Source: an uncultured Desulfovibrio sp.
Lineage (GTDB): Bacteria > Desulfobacterota > Desulfovibrionia > Desulfovibrionales > Desulfovibrionaceae
Assembly (NCBI GenBank): GCA_900541395.1
Contig: UQJT01000017.1
Coordinates: 1 to 47,209 of the forward strand
Direction: 5' to 3'
DNA length: 47,209 bases
Part shown: piece after piece, positions 37,153-46,698 of the stretch
How positions within the stretch are numbered: the stretch's first letter is position 1
Layout: every line of letters begins with the position of its first letter
The notes under the pieces: model-generated
Databases searched by the model: none
What the model saw: only the letters and a program-made list of their open reading frames with translations
What the model was told of the DNA's origin: nothing
Made by a program: the position numbers and the translations under genes

Positions 37153-38250
37153 CTAATCGGCGGGCGGAAACGTAATGGTTTTTACCTGTCCCGACTTGCC
37201 GGGGCTGGGCATATCCCGCCCGTCGTACTTGATCTTGACCCCGCCGGCGTTGCCCAGGCGAAGCGTCAAAGACTTTTTGAAGGGCATGGCGAAGGTTTCC
37301 CCCGCCTTGAGGGTAAACTCGCGGGTGTCGGTATTGTCGGCGTTGGCGTGGACCCAACACGAGGCTTCGGCCGTCAGCACGATCTGGTGCGTCCCGGCCG
37401 GAAGAACAGCCTCGGACGCGACGGAACGCCCGGTAGCGCTGTCGGTCATGTCGCCTTCGGCGGGATTTTCCGGATCGGCAGCGGCAAAGCCTCGGGTGCT
37501 TACCGGAGCCGCCTCGGATTCGGGCACGGCCTCACCCTCGGGCGCAAGGTCGGCGCCCGGTTCGGGGCCGGTGGCCTGAGTCACACCCGGAGCCGTTTCG
37601 GTCAAAGCGGAGGACGGAGCGACGGGGGCGGACAGGGGTTCGGGCAATATCTCCGGACCTACGCTTGCGGACGGAACAGGGGCGGCATCCGGCATATCCG
37701 GGGAAACGCCTGTGGCGGCATCCGAACCGGACGCCGGGAACGCGGTCGCCATGGAATCGGACGCGACGGGGGCGGGGGATGCGGCTCGCTCCGCCGTGTC
37801 CGGCGACGGGGTTTCCGGCATGAACCCGGCTGACGGCGTTTCGCCGCTATCGCGAAAAGTGTGCGTGTAGTAAGCGTACCCGCCTCCGGCGAGCAGCGTG
37901 ATTACCAGAAGTTTGAGCAACAGTCCCAAACCCCGACGATGGCCGCCCGTCGTTTCGGCATCTACCACGGGATGCCGCTCCAAAGTTTTGTGCGGGGAAA
38001 AGTCTTCGTCAAAATCTTCCAGGCTGTCGAGCAATTCCATGATACGCTCGTTGGAATAACCCAGAATAAGCCCGTATCCTTTAATAAAACCGCGCGTATA
38101 GACCGTATGAGGCAGGTCGTCGATTTGGCCTTCCTCAATAGCCCGCAGGATGCGGGCGGGGATCTTCAGACGGGCGGCCACGTCTTCCACCATCAGCCCC
38201 TGGCCGACGCGTTCCTCGCGGAGCTGGGCTCCCAGTTCTGCCAGTGTCAT
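37153..38250 (-). CDS. RodZ-like protein (HTH, membrane segment, DUF4115)
   Basis: A 365-residue protein: cytoplasmic helix-turn-helix of the HTH_25 type (about 4-75, LGAQLREERVGQGLMVEDVAARLKIPARILRAIEEG, YTRGFIKGYG), one membrane segment (about 110-128, LLLKLLVITLLAGGGYAYY), and a 150-residue Pro/Ala/Ser/Glu-rich linker. A periplasmic DUF4115 domain follows (about 280-362, EASCWVHANADNTDTREFTLKAGETFAMPF). RodZ couples MreB filaments to cell-wall synthesis and cell shape. ATG 38250 has a weak ribosome site. It sits between a periplasmic chaperone and recO. Confidence 0.85.
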   Translation of the reverse strand: MTLAELGAQLREERVGQGLMVEDVAARLKIPARILRAIEEGQIDDLPHTVYTRGFIKGYGLILGYSNERIMELLDSLEDFDEDFSPHKTLERHPVVDAETTGGHRRGLGLLLKLLVITLLAGGGYAYYTHTFRDSGETPSAGFMPETPSPDTAERAASPAPVASDSMATAFPASGSDAATGVSPDMPDAAPVPSASVGPEILPEPLSAPVAPSSALTETAPGVTQATGPEPGADLAPEGEAVPESEAAPVSTRGFAAADPENPAEGDMTDSATGRSVASEAVLPAGTHQIVLTAEASCWVHANADNTDTREFTLKAGETFAMPFKKSLTLRLGNAGGVKIKYDGRDMPSPGKSGQVKTITFPPAD

Positions 38251-38357
38251 TATATGTCTATCCCATGCCCGAAGGCGGATTATGTTGGATGAAAAAGTCC
38301 GCGCGACGAAACGCCGAGCATCCCGCCCCGCGCGGACGGCCGAAGCGGAACCGTCGG

Positions 38358-38377
38358 GCGCTTTCCCTAAAAAGCGC
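38358..38377. terminator. Short hairpin at the end of the SurA-like gene
   Basis: Seven-base stem GCGCTTT / AAAGCGC with a six-base loop, one base past the stop codon on the minus strand. There is no T-run after it, so it may only slow transcription or protect the mRNA end. Confidence 0.3.
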
Positions 38378-38378
38378 T

Positions 38379-39332
38379 CTAGTAACGGATATCCACCAGG
38401 GCGCGGTTGCGCAGTTGTTCGGTATACTCCTGAAACCGCGCCTCCAGGCGCGGAGCCCGGAGAATTTCCTCAATGCGGGCGGCCGTGGCCTCATCGGGCA
38501 CGTCGCCGCTTTGGGCGGCCGCTTCCGGCGCGACCGAGTCGATCAACCACACCTGGGCCTTGTTGAGTTGCATGTCGAACAGCCCGGAAACCTGGCCTTT
38601 TTTCAATGTTTCCACCTCGGTGCGCAACACCGGGGCCAAGTCGTCCAGTTCCATGAAACCCATGTCGCCGCCGTCCTGAGCGTTGGGGCCCACCGATACC
38701 TGCCGGGCGGCATCCGCAAAGCCGACTTTGCCCGAGACGATACGATCGGCCCAGGACTCGGCATCCTGGTCGGCGGGGTAGATGATAAGCGCGATATGGA
38801 CCTGCCCCGTGGGCAAATCCAGCATATGTTCACGGTAATAGGCGGCGATTTCCTCGTCGGTCACCACCACCTTGTTGATCACCATGCGGCCGATAAGCTG
38901 CTGGGTGATGATATTGGCGCGCAACCGGTCGCGCATCACGTCCAGGCTAAGCCCTTGCTGCGCGAGCTGACGCTGAAATTCATCGCGGGAAAGCTGGCTG
39001 TCGGCGATAAAACGCTCCATCTCCTGATCGACCATATCGTCCGACACGCTGATATTGCGCTTTTGCGCTTCCTGCATGAGAATCTTTTGGTTGATCATGG
39101 CCTCCAGCGTCTGACGCTTGAGGGCCTCGATCTGAGCGGCGTCGCCCGGACTTTCCGGATCGAGCTTCTTGAAGGCAATCTCGGGCGCCACGGCCTTGTC
39201 CAGTTCACGGGCGGTGATCATGTCGCCGTTGACCACGGCGATCACGCGGGCCAGAGGAGCGGCGTGAACCGGACCGACCCCGAACAGGGCCAGAGTCAAA
39301 GCCAGAACCAGAGACTGACGGAACGTATGCAA
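38379..39332 (-). CDS. Periplasmic peptidyl-prolyl isomerase/chaperone (SurA-like)
   Basis: A 317-residue exported protein: signal peptide MHTFRQSLVLALTLALFGVGPVHA, SurA N-terminal domain (about 28-170, RVIAVVNGDMITARELD, LEAMINQKILMQEAQKRNISVSDDMVDQEMERF), and one parvulin domain (about 175-270, GQVHIALIIY, FADAARQVSVGP, GGDMGFMELDDLAPVL). It should help fold outer-membrane proteins. The start is TTG 39332 with AGGAG 6 bases upstream. It is encoded after a second, lipidated SurA-like protein. Confidence 0.92.
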   Translation of the reverse strand: MHTFRQSLVLALTLALFGVGPVHAAPLARVIAVVNGDMITARELDKAVAPEIAFKKLDPESPGDAAQIEALKRQTLEAMINQKILMQEAQKRNISVSDDMVDQEMERFIADSQLSRDEFQRQLAQQGLSLDVMRDRLRANIITQQLIGRMVINKVVVTDEEIAAYYREHMLDLPTGQVHIALIIYPADQDAESWADRIVSGKVGFADAARQVSVGPNAQDGGDMGFMELDDLAPVLRTEVETLKKGQVSGLFDMQLNKAQVWLIDSVAPEAAAQSGDVPDEATAARIEEILRAPRLEARFQEYTEQLRNRALVDIRY

Positions 39333-39534
39333 GGAAAACTCCTGACGGGGTGGCGATTCGCGGACGGAGGCCGCCCGCGGGCTGTTCCCCCCTGTCGCGA
39401 ACGGGCGGAAACGGAGTCCGCCATTAAAGGAATTGCCTCTTCTCAGAACGACTGAAGCAGAATAGCGCCTTTTTTTTCAACTTGCAATGCGCGGCACGAA
39501 AAACCCGATCCATCCCCGACACTTCCAAGGGAAA

Positions 39535-40650
39535 TCAGGCTTCCTGCTCCGCTTCCACTTCACCGGCGTCGTGTTGCAGGGCCTCGGGCGCGTCCGAGCC
39601 CGCCGCGCCTCCCGACAGACGGAGAGGAGCGCGGGACGGTGGCGGCGGCGCGGGGCGACGCGCGTTGTGGGGCAACAGGGGCTCGGCCATGCGCACCTTG
39701 GTCCGGCTCAGAGCGTCGGCCAGCCAGGCATCGAACGCCTCGGGCAGGCGCTGTTCCATAAGCCGTTCCTCGGCGTAGGCGTACATTTCGGCCGGAGTAC
39801 GCGGCCGATCGGATTGTCGGTCCAAAAGAACCGCATACCGCCAGCTTCCTCCCGTCTCGCGCAGGGGCGTCACGCCGCCCGGCACCGCCCGAGCCAGCTC
39901 TTCGCCCCATATGTCGGGCACGCTCTCCACGGAACGCCGAAAACGGCGCACGTCAAGGCCCTCGGCCCGCAAGGCGGCAGGATCGCTCGCGCCGCTTTTG
40001 CGCGCGGCCTCCACCCGAGCCTTGTCTTTGCCGCTCACCAACAGGTATTCCACCTGCGCGGGCACCACCATTTCGTCAGGGTGGGCCGCCACGTAAGCTT
40101 CCACTTCCTCTTCGCCGACAGCGATGGAACGGGCCAGCTCGGCCTGCCAGCGCTCCAGTTCCAGACGGGCGCGCAGTTGCTCACGCCACAAATCCGGCGC
40201 CAACCCCGCATCCTCGATCCAGGGATCGAACTCCGGCCCGGGCCGCTCGTCGTAGCCTGAACTCACCGTTTCCTCCAGGCGCAGAACGTCGTCATCGGAC
40301 ACGCTCCGGTCGCGAACGGCCAGCTCGCGCCGGATAAGAACCTGTTCGACAAGGGTGCGCAGGCATTCGGCGTAATCGGCCCGCACCTCTTCCAAAGTGA
40401 CGGTTCGCCCTTCGCCGGGCGCCAGGCTGGTCATGTCGTACAGTCCCTCCACCTGACGCAGATAAATGGGGATGCCGTCCACCGTGGCCACGACGCCCGG
40501 CTCGGCGCTCTCCATGCCCAACAGAGCCTTGATCCGCTCGACCGCGCCGCCCGAAGGACGCGAACCGGCTTCGGGCGAAGGGCCGTCGCAGCCCGTGAGA
40601 TTCAGCATCAGGGCCAGAACGGCCGCCGTCATAGTTGTCGTGTGCTTCAT
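39535..40650 (-). CDS. SurA-like lipoprotein with degenerate parvulin region
   Basis: A 371-residue lipoprotein: signal MKHTTTMTAAVLALMLNLTGC with lipobox LTGC. Then a SurA N-terminal-like helical region (GVVATVDGIPIYLRQVEGLYD, EQVLIRRELAVRDRSVSDDDVLRLEETV) and a parvulin-like segment (VPAQVEYLLVSGKDKARVEAARKSG, WGEELARAVPGGVTPLRE) that lacks several of the conserved residues seen in its neighbour. The C-terminal 50 residues are Pro/Ala/Glu-rich. It probably acts as a membrane-anchored periplasmic chaperone beside the soluble SurA. ATG 40650 starts the signal peptide; a slightly longer frame exists. Confidence 0.85.
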   Translation of the reverse strand: MKHTTTMTAAVLALMLNLTGCDGPSPEAGSRPSGGAVERIKALLGMESAEPGVVATVDGIPIYLRQVEGLYDMTSLAPGEGRTVTLEEVRADYAECLRTLVEQVLIRRELAVRDRSVSDDDVLRLEETVSSGYDERPGPEFDPWIEDAGLAPDLWREQLRARLELERWQAELARSIAVGEEEVEAYVAAHPDEMVVPAQVEYLLVSGKDKARVEAARKSGASDPAALRAEGLDVRRFRRSVESVPDIWGEELARAVPGGVTPLRETGGSWRYAVLLDRQSDRPRTPAEMYAYAEERLMEQRLPEAFDAWLADALSRTKVRMAEPLLPHNARRPAPPPPSRAPLRLSGGAAGSDAPEALQHDAGEVEAEQEA

Positions 40651-40867
40651 GCCGTCTCGCTGCAAGCGTCGCCGCCTTCAAAAAAGTTGTCTTCACGCGG
40701 GGATGGCAAACCGAGGCGTGGCCCGGCCCTCTTGGGGAGGAGATAATCCGCCTGCTCCATATAAAGAAAAGGGATGCGGAATATACCGCGTCGCCCCGGT
40801 TTCAAAAAAGCGAGGGCCTCCCCCCAAAAAACTTTTTCAATCATCTCGGCGGACGCATGCGGCGCGA

Positions 40868-43800
40868 CTACCGGGCCAGTCCGGCCAACAGCTGCCGGGC
40901 TTCGTCCAGCCGGGCAGCGGGGCCGCGCGAGGTATCCAGCTTCAGTTCCATGCTCGCGGGCGGGAACAGACGCGCCCGATCGACATGAGACGTGACCAGT
41001 TTTACCAGGGCTTCGGGCCCTACGCGGCGCTGTCCCTCGGCCCAGGTCACGCGCACCCGGTCGGGGTGCAGATCGGCCCGGGCCACGCCCAGGGCGTTGA
41101 CCCGTTCCTTGAACGCCAGCACGGCCATAAAGGTTTCCAGTTCCTCGGGCAGGGGACCGAAGCGGTCCCGCAGCTCCATTTCCACGTTCTGCCGGGTGGC
41201 CGCATCCGGCGCCGACGACAACATTTTGTAATATTTGAGGCGCTCGCGCCCGTCGGTGACGTACGTTTCGGGGATGTGGGCGGGCAGGCCCAGGTTCATC
41301 TCGGTTTCCGTCCGCAACAATTCGCCTTCGCCCTTCAGCCGGGTCACGGCCTCTTCCAGCATTTCGAGGTAAAGGTCGAGCCCCACCCGGGCCATGTGAC
41401 CGGACTGCGCTTCGCCCAGGATATTCCCCGCCCCGCGCAGACGCAAGTCCTCCATAGCCACCTGAAACCCCGCGCCCAGGTAGTCCAGTTCCAGGATAAT
41501 ACGCAGACGTTCAGCCGCGGCTTCGGGCAGAGCGTCCATATCCGACACCACAAAAACGGCGTAAGCCTGGCGGTCCGAACGCCCCACCCGCCCGCGCAAC
41601 TGGTAGAGCTGCCCCAGGCCGAACATCTGGGCCTGGTCCACAATAAGCGTGTTGGCGCGGGGAAAGTCCAGGCCCGACTCCACAATGGCCGTGCTGACCA
41701 GCACATCCAGTTCGCCGTGCCAGAACTTGTGCATGGTGTCTTCAAGCTCGCGCTCGCCCATCTGACCGTGGGCCATGCCCACCCGGGCGTCGGGCACCAG
41801 TTCGCGCACGAAGGCGGCCACTTTTTCCAAGCCCTGTACCCGGTTGTGCACCCAGAACACCTGACCCTCACGGGCCAGCTCACGCTCCACAATCTGGCGC
41901 AGAGCGGCCTTGTCCCGGTTGAGGATGGCCGTGGCCACGGGCTTGCGCTCGGGCGGCGCGGTTTCGATGACCGAAAGTTCGCGGATGCCCGACATGGACA
42001 ATTGCAGAGTGCGGGGAATGGGTGTGGCCGTCAGGGTCAGGGCGTCCACGTTTTTTTTGAGTTGCTTGAGCTTTTCCTTGTGGCGCACGCCGAAGCGCTG
42101 TTCCTCATCCAGAATGAGCAAACCCAGATTGGGCAGTTTGACGTCCTGGGACAGCAGACGATGGGTGCCGATGAGGATGTCGATCTGCCCCTTCTCGGCG
42201 GCGCGCAGCGTTTCCTGCTGGCGGGCGCGGGGCACGAAGCGGCTGAGCAAGCCCACATTGACGGGGAACCCGGCCAGCCGGGCGCGGAAGGTTTGGAAAT
42301 GTTGTTCGGCCAGCACCGTGGTGGGGCACAACAGGGCCACCTGGCGGCCGTCGCAAGCGGCGCGGAAGGCCGCGCGCAGAGCCACCTCGGTCTTGCCGAA
42401 GCCCACGTCGCCGCACACCAAGCGGTCCATAGGCACGGCTTTTTCCATATCCTCCAGCACTTCCTGAATGGCCCGCGCCTGATCCGGCGTTTCCTCAAAC
42501 CCGAAGGAAGCCTCGAACTCGCGGTACATTTCGCCCAGCGGCGAATAGGAAAAACCTTTGGCCACCTTGCGCCAGGCATACATCTCCACCAGGTCGGCGG
42601 CAATTTTCTCCACCGCCTTGCGGGCCTTTTCCTTGCTGGAGGTCCAGGCCGAACCGCCCAGACGGTCCAAAACCGGCGCAGGGCCGTCGTTGCCTTTGAA
42701 CTTCTGCACCACGGACAGCCGGTCCACAGGCAGATACAATCTGGCGTCGTCCGCGTATTCCAGCAGCAAGTAATCGTTGTCCACCCCGCCCAGGTTCATG
42801 CGGTGCAGCCCGCCGAAGCGGCCTATGCCGTAATCGCGGTGGACCAACAGGTCGCCGGGGGTCAAATCGTCGTAGGAATCCAAGCCCTTGAAGGCTCCGC
42901 TGGCCACCCGGCGGCCGCGCTCGGCGCGCGGCTGCAACAGGTCCTCGCCCAGGATCAGGCTGTCGTCCCACACCATTTCCGCGCCCTGATGCAGAGGGGC
43001 GACCAGGGCAAACAGCCCCCGTCCCGCCGGATCATAGCGCAGGGAGGGCAACAGACCGTCCTGTTCGGCCAGCTTGAGAAACTTGCGACGGCCCCGTTCG
43101 GAGGCGAAGGCCAGCACCACCTGTCGGCGCGACCCCGCCCATTGCTTGAGCCCGGCCGCCATCTGCTGCCAGGGCCTGTCCCGGTCGGGCTGACCGGGGA
43201 AAAGATCGGCAAAGGAACGATAGGTGCGCTCGGGCAGTTCCAAGACGCTTTCGTCGTCCGTTCCGGCGGCCACCCCCATGAGCAGGGGCTCGGCATACGC
43301 CCGGGGCGCGCGTTCCACGGCGACGCGGGCGGCGTCTGCGTCGCGCAGGACCAGGTGTTCGGGCTGATCCAGGCGCGTTTCCTCGATATCTCCGGCCAGG
43401 GCGGCGCGCCAGGCCCGATCGGCTTCGGCCAGACCGTCCTCCAGTTCGCGGCGGCCGGGCAAAAACCACAGGCTTTCCCGGGGCAGCCAAGCCTCCAGAA
43501 AGGTGGACGCATCGTAGGCCACGCCCGGCGTCAGCCGGATGTCGGCCTGTTCCATAGCCCTCAGCAGCGACGAGTGGGCGAATTCGGCCAACAGCCCTTT
43601 CTGGAACAGGCGCTTCCAACGGCCGCGCATCTTGTCCTCGGCGGCCCGTCCTCGGCGGACGGGACTGACCGGCAGCAGGGTGGCCTCGTCCAATTGCCCC
43701 ACCGAACGCTGGCTGGAGGGATCGAAGACGCGCATCTCGTCGATGGTATCTCCGAAAAATTCCAGGCGCAGCGGCTTGTCGTACCCTGGAGGCAGCACGT

Positions 43801-44353
43801 CGAAAATATCGCCGCGTCGGGCCATGTCCCCGGCGTGAGCCACCATGGATACCCGCTGATAACCCCACGCCCCCATGTGTTCGAGCAGCAGGTCGGGCGA
43901 CATGTCCTCGCCCCGGCGCAGGACAAGTTCGCCGTCGCTGAAAAAGTCGGTGGGAGGCAGACGGGGAATGAGGTTGTCGGCCGTAAGCACCAGTCCCCGC
44001 GTCACGCCCCGGCTCAGGCCGTACAGCACGGCCAGGCGTCCGGCCCATCCCTCCAGAGACAGGGACCGGTGATTGAAAGGCGGCAAATAGGCCCAGGAAC
44101 GGTCCCAGACGGGACCGGCCGGGGTTTCGGGTCGGGCGCTTTTATCGGCCCGCCCCACCGAAAGATCGGGGGTGAACAAAGCGGTCAACCCGCGCATGAG
44201 GGCCAGTTCGTCGCGGGACCGGACCACCACCACCGCGCCGCGCCCGGAGGCCACGGCCTCCGCGGCCAGACGGGCCACGGTGGCCGGGCCGCTCCTACTC
44301 AACGTCAGAGGCGCGGCCGCATCGGCGCGGGCAAGCAGGGAAGAAATATCCAT
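40868..44353 (-). CDS. mfd: Transcription-repair coupling factor
   Basis: A 1161-residue ATPase that removes stalled RNA polymerase and recruits UvrA. N-terminal UvrB-like domains (PARPETPAGP... YLPPFNHRSLSLEGWAGRLAVLYG), RNA-polymerase-interacting CarD-like domain (SYDDLTPGDLLVHRDYGIGRFGGLHRM), helicase core with Walker A (VCGDVGFGKTEVALRAAF), DEEQRFGVRHKEKLK, TLTATPIPRTLQLSMSGIRELSVIET, QLRGRVGRSDRQAYAVF, and a C-terminal TRCF domain. Complete. The first gene of the eight-gene minus-strand run to the GNAT gene. Antisense frames across it are open because of high GC but show no protein features. Confidence 0.97.
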   Translation of the reverse strand: MDISSLLARADAAAPLTLSRSGPATVARLAAEAVASGRGAVVVVRSRDELALMRGLTALFTPDLSVGRADKSARPETPAGPVWDRSWAYLPPFNHRSLSLEGWAGRLAVLYGLSRGVTRGLVLTADNLIPRLPPTDFFSDGELVLRRGEDMSPDLLLEHMGAWGYQRVSMVAHAGDMARRGDIFDVLPPGYDKPLRLEFFGDTIDEMRVFDPSSQRSVGQLDEATLLPVSPVRRGRAAEDKMRGRWKRLFQKGLLAEFAHSSLLRAMEQADIRLTPGVAYDASTFLEAWLPRESLWFLPGRRELEDGLAEADRAWRAALAGDIEETRLDQPEHLVLRDADAARVAVERAPRAYAEPLLMGVAAGTDDESVLELPERTYRSFADLFPGQPDRDRPWQQMAAGLKQWAGSRRQVVLAFASERGRRKFLKLAEQDGLLPSLRYDPAGRGLFALVAPLHQGAEMVWDDSLILGEDLLQPRAERGRRVASGAFKGLDSYDDLTPGDLLVHRDYGIGRFGGLHRMNLGGVDNDYLLLEYADDARLYLPVDRLSVVQKFKGNDGPAPVLDRLGGSAWTSSKEKARKAVEKIAADLVEMYAWRKVAKGFSYSPLGEMYREFEASFGFEETPDQARAIQEVLEDMEKAVPMDRLVCGDVGFGKTEVALRAAFRAACDGRQVALLCPTTVLAEQHFQTFRARLAGFPVNVGLLSRFVPRARQQETLRAAEKGQIDILIGTHRLLSQDVKLPNLGLLILDEEQRFGVRHKEKLKQLKKNVDALTLTATPIPRTLQLSMSGIRELSVIETAPPERKPVATAILNRDKAALRQIVERELAREGQVFWVHNRVQGLEKVAAFVRELVPDARVGMAHGQMGERELEDTMHKFWHGELDVLVSTAIVESGLDFPRANTLIVDQAQMFGLGQLYQLRGRVGRSDRQAYAVFVVSDMDALPEAAAERLRIILELDYLGAGFQVAMEDLRLRGAGNILGEAQSGHMARVGLDLYLEMLEEAVTRLKGEGELLRTETEMNLGLPAHIPETYVTDGRERLKYYKMLSSAPDAATRQNVEMELRDRFGPLPEELETFMAVLAFKERVNALGVARADLHPDRVRVTWAEGQRRVGPEALVKLVTSHVDRARLFPPASMELKLDTSRGPAARLDEARQLLAGLAR

Positions 44354-44542
44354 AGGGCATCAGGAAACGGACCGGAGACGGCCCTTTCGTCCGAAAGTTA
44401 CTTAAATGCGGACCGTCCGTCGATAGCGGGCGCGAACTTTTATTTTTAGCAGCAAGCGGACGGCCGCGCAAGTCGAAGGCTGAGGCCGATCCGGCACGAT
44501 TACCCTCGCTTATGCGGAATAATTCGCCGGTCTCCGACGTCA

Positions 44543-44575
44543 AAAGCCGCCCGGGCACCTTGCCCGGGCGGCTTT
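44543..44575 (-). terminator. Intrinsic terminator, probably of cheW
   Basis: Perfect 15-bp stem AAAGCCGCCCGGGCA / TGCCCGGGCGGCTTT with a three-base loop, T-run on the minus strand; near-symmetric, so it may act both ways. It is 218 bases past the cheW stop codon, with R1 copy 3 between. Confidence 0.85.
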
Positions 44576-44596
44576 CAATTCCGACGGCATTCTGCC

Positions 44597-44748
44597 TGGA
44601 ACATATCGCTTTTGAAATTGCCCCGTTTCAAAAACGGCGCAGCCGCCATTTCGCCCGAAAAGCGTGGCTTTCAGGCTCCTTCGGCGCGGGCGGCCGCTCC
44701 CGCGGCCGCCGGAGCGCTTGCCGTTTTCAACAACAGCAAAACGCTCTA
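44597..44748. repeat. R1 dispersed repeat, copy 3 (MITE-like)
   Basis: A 152-bp copy in the same orientation as copies 1 and 2. The left end has drifted (CTGGAACATATCGC), the right end keeps CGCTCTA. The GGCGGCCGC / GCGGCCGCC hairpin is perfect. It sits between cheW and its terminator. The rest of the 44354-44792 gap holds only the terminator and the mfd upstream region, where no clear promoter is seen. Confidence 0.88.
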
Positions 44749-44792
44749 AAGCGAACGCGCCTTGCCTGAGCGCCGTCACTCCGTTTAGACGA

Positions 44793-45275
44793 TTATACGG
44801 ACGCGCCGAGCGATTCCAGGTCGTCGGCGGACAGCAACTTGTCCAGATCGAGCAGGATAAGCAGCCTATCCTCCAGCTTGCCCACGCCGCTGATGTAATC
44901 GGAATCCACACCGGCCACCACGGGGGGCGCGGGTTCCACGGTATTGGCCGGAATGCGCAACACCTCGGATACCGAGTCCACCACAAAACCCACGGACATC
45001 CCGTTGATTTCAATGACGATGATTCGGGTATCGGAATCCCCGGCCTTTTCCGCCAGACCGAAGCGGCGACGCAGATCGATGATCGGAATGACCAGACCGC
45101 GCAGGTTGATCACTCCTTCCACAAAGGCCGGGGCCTTGGGCACCTTGGTAATTTCCATGGTACGGATAATTTCGATCACCTTCAGAATATCGACCCCGAA
45201 TTCTTCGCTGCCGATGCTGAACGTCACCAGTTGCAACAGATCGTCGTCCCGTCTGTCCCTGTCTTCAGTGGCCAT
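44793..45275 (-). CDS. cheW: Chemotaxis coupling protein CheW
   Basis: A 160-residue scaffold linking chemoreceptors to CheA: LLQLVTFSIGSEEFGVDILKVIEIIR, ITKVPKAPAFVEGVINLRGLVIPIIDLRRRFGL, and VGFVVDSVSEVLRIP are diagnostic. ATG 45275 with GAGGAG upstream; the longer frame adds an unrelated leader. It could serve the hemerythrin chemoreceptor 43 kb away, among others. Its long 3' region contains an R1 repeat before the terminator. Confidence 0.95.
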   Translation of the reverse strand: MATEDRDRRDDDLLQLVTFSIGSEEFGVDILKVIEIIRTMEITKVPKAPAFVEGVINLRGLVIPIIDLRRRFGLAEKAGDSDTRIIVIEINGMSVGFVVDSVSEVLRIPANTVEPAPPVVAGVDSDYISGVGKLEDRLLILLDLDKLLSADDLESLGASV

Positions 45276-45435
45276 ATAAAGCTCCTCTGTCCCCCGGATA
45301 ATAATAACCGCGCATTGTCGCCTCGGCGGAGGCCGACGGGCGGAACCCGTCACACAGGCATTATCGGCGTTCGGGCGCCGAACCATAGGTCCGGACGCAC
45401 ATTTTTTCGATTATGCCCCGTAAAAGCCCCTCCAC

Positions 45436-46698
45436 CTATCGTTCCCGGTTTTTGTGACCGCCGCCCGGCAGAAAAATCACATCCGTTTCGTCTCCGGTCA
45501 GACTGCGGCCGCCGCTCTCTTCCACCACAAAGGTGTTCTCAATGCCCACCATACCGAAGCCGGGAATACCGATTTTCGGCTCCAGAGCGAGAACCATACC
45601 GGCTTCCAGCGGTTCGTCAAAGCCTTTGGCGATGACCGGATATTCGTCGATGGCCAGACCGATGCCGTGCCCCAGAAACGGCACCTGATTACCGTCCAGT
45701 CCCATAAAACCCGCCGCGAAGGGCGTATCGCCCACCCGGTCCAGAACATCGCGCCAAATACGCGAGGGTACGACTCCCGGCCGCAGAGACGCGGCGGCCG
45801 CGCGCTGGACCTCCACGCACAGGTCGTAGGCCCGTCGGGCCTCGGCGGGCATGGAGTCCGGCCCGCCCGCCCAGTAGGTCTGGGTTTTGTCCGTACCGTA
45901 CCCCTCGAAATTGAAGGCCATATCCACGGTCAGGGGCGTACCCGGACGCCATACGGTTTCGCTTCCCAGACAGGGCAAGGCCGGATGCATCCCCCGAAAG
46001 CCCATAGGGCCGTTGTAATAGTGGGGATAATTGCCCGAATCGTCGGCCGCGACGTGCCCGAAAAACACTTCTTCGCCCGGCGCGTTCATGCGCATCAGGC
46101 CTCCGTGCCCCAGTTCGAGATAGGCGCTGATGCACAAGACGGCGATGTCCCGTTCCGTCATGCCGGGCCGGACGAGCAGGGGCAACACCTCGCGCAGGCC
46201 CTGGCGGTGGCGTTCGCCCGCCTCGGTCTGTTTGGCCAGTTCCCAGGCGGTCTTGACGGCGCGGGCACGACTCAGGGCCGCGTCGCCGGACACGAAGCGC
46301 ACATCGGGCAGACGCTCGCGCAGCATATCGGCCAACGACCAAGGCAATCCCGCCGTTTCGGCCGCGACCACGTCGCCCAGGGGGCTGCCGGCCCCGGCCA
46401 GCAATCCGGCCACCTCGCGATAGGAGCGGAAGGGGCGCACCTCGGCCGTCGGGCTTTCCAGAACGGCGCGTTCCAGCCCCTTGCGCAGCAGAAGAACCGG
46501 AGCTCCCTCCCGAGGCAGCCAAAACAGACCGGCCCCCAGAGTTCCGGTCAGATAATAGATATTGATGCGAGAAAACACGAGCAGCCCCGAAGCCTCGGGC
46601 GTCCGACGCTCGAGCAGGCGGCGGCAGCGTTCCCATCGCAACCGAACCTCGGCGTCGGGCAGACGCTCTAAAGCCGTGAAAGAAGCAGAATCGCACAT
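45436..46698 (-). CDS. M24-family Xaa-Pro-type peptidase
   Basis: A 420-residue protein. The N-terminal creatinase-like domain (about 20-155, ASGLLVFSRINIYYLTGTLGAGLFWLPR) is followed by the pita-bread catalytic fold. Metal ligands fit M24: the two Asp in VDMAFNFEGYGTDKTQTY, His in GHGIG, Glu in ALEPKIGIPG, Glu in GIENTFVV. A cytoplasmic aminopeptidase cleaving X-Pro bonds is likely, though some family members act on other substrates. ATG 46698; weak AGGA upstream. Confidence 0.9.
   Translation of the reverse strand: MCDSASFTALERLPDAEVRLRWERCRRLLERRTPEASGLLVFSRINIYYLTGTLGAGLFWLPREGAPVLLLRKGLERAVLESPTAEVRPFRSYREVAGLLAGAGSPLGDVVAAETAGLPWSLADMLRERLPDVRFVSGDAALSRARAVKTAWELAKQTEAGERHRQGLREVLPLLVRPGMTERDIAVLCISAYLELGHGGLMRMNAPGEEVFFGHVAADDSGNYPHYYNGPMGFRGMHPALPCLGSETVWRPGTPLTVDMAFNFEGYGTDKTQTYWAGGPDSMPAEARRAYDLCVEVQRAAAASLRPGVVPSRIWRDVLDRVGDTPFAAGFMGLDGNQVPFLGHGIGLAIDEYPVIAKGFDEPLEAGMVLALEPKIGIPGFGMVGIENTFVVEESGGRSLTGDETDVIFLPGGGHKNRER

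Noticed and set aside
40466..44449. Very long open frame antisense to mfd, and similar long frames antisense or shifted over the FUSC, uvrB and ligA genes
   Set aside because: High GC leaves few stop codons. These frames have no start context, no domain, and composition biased to Gly/Arg/His/Gln as expected for shadows of real genes.
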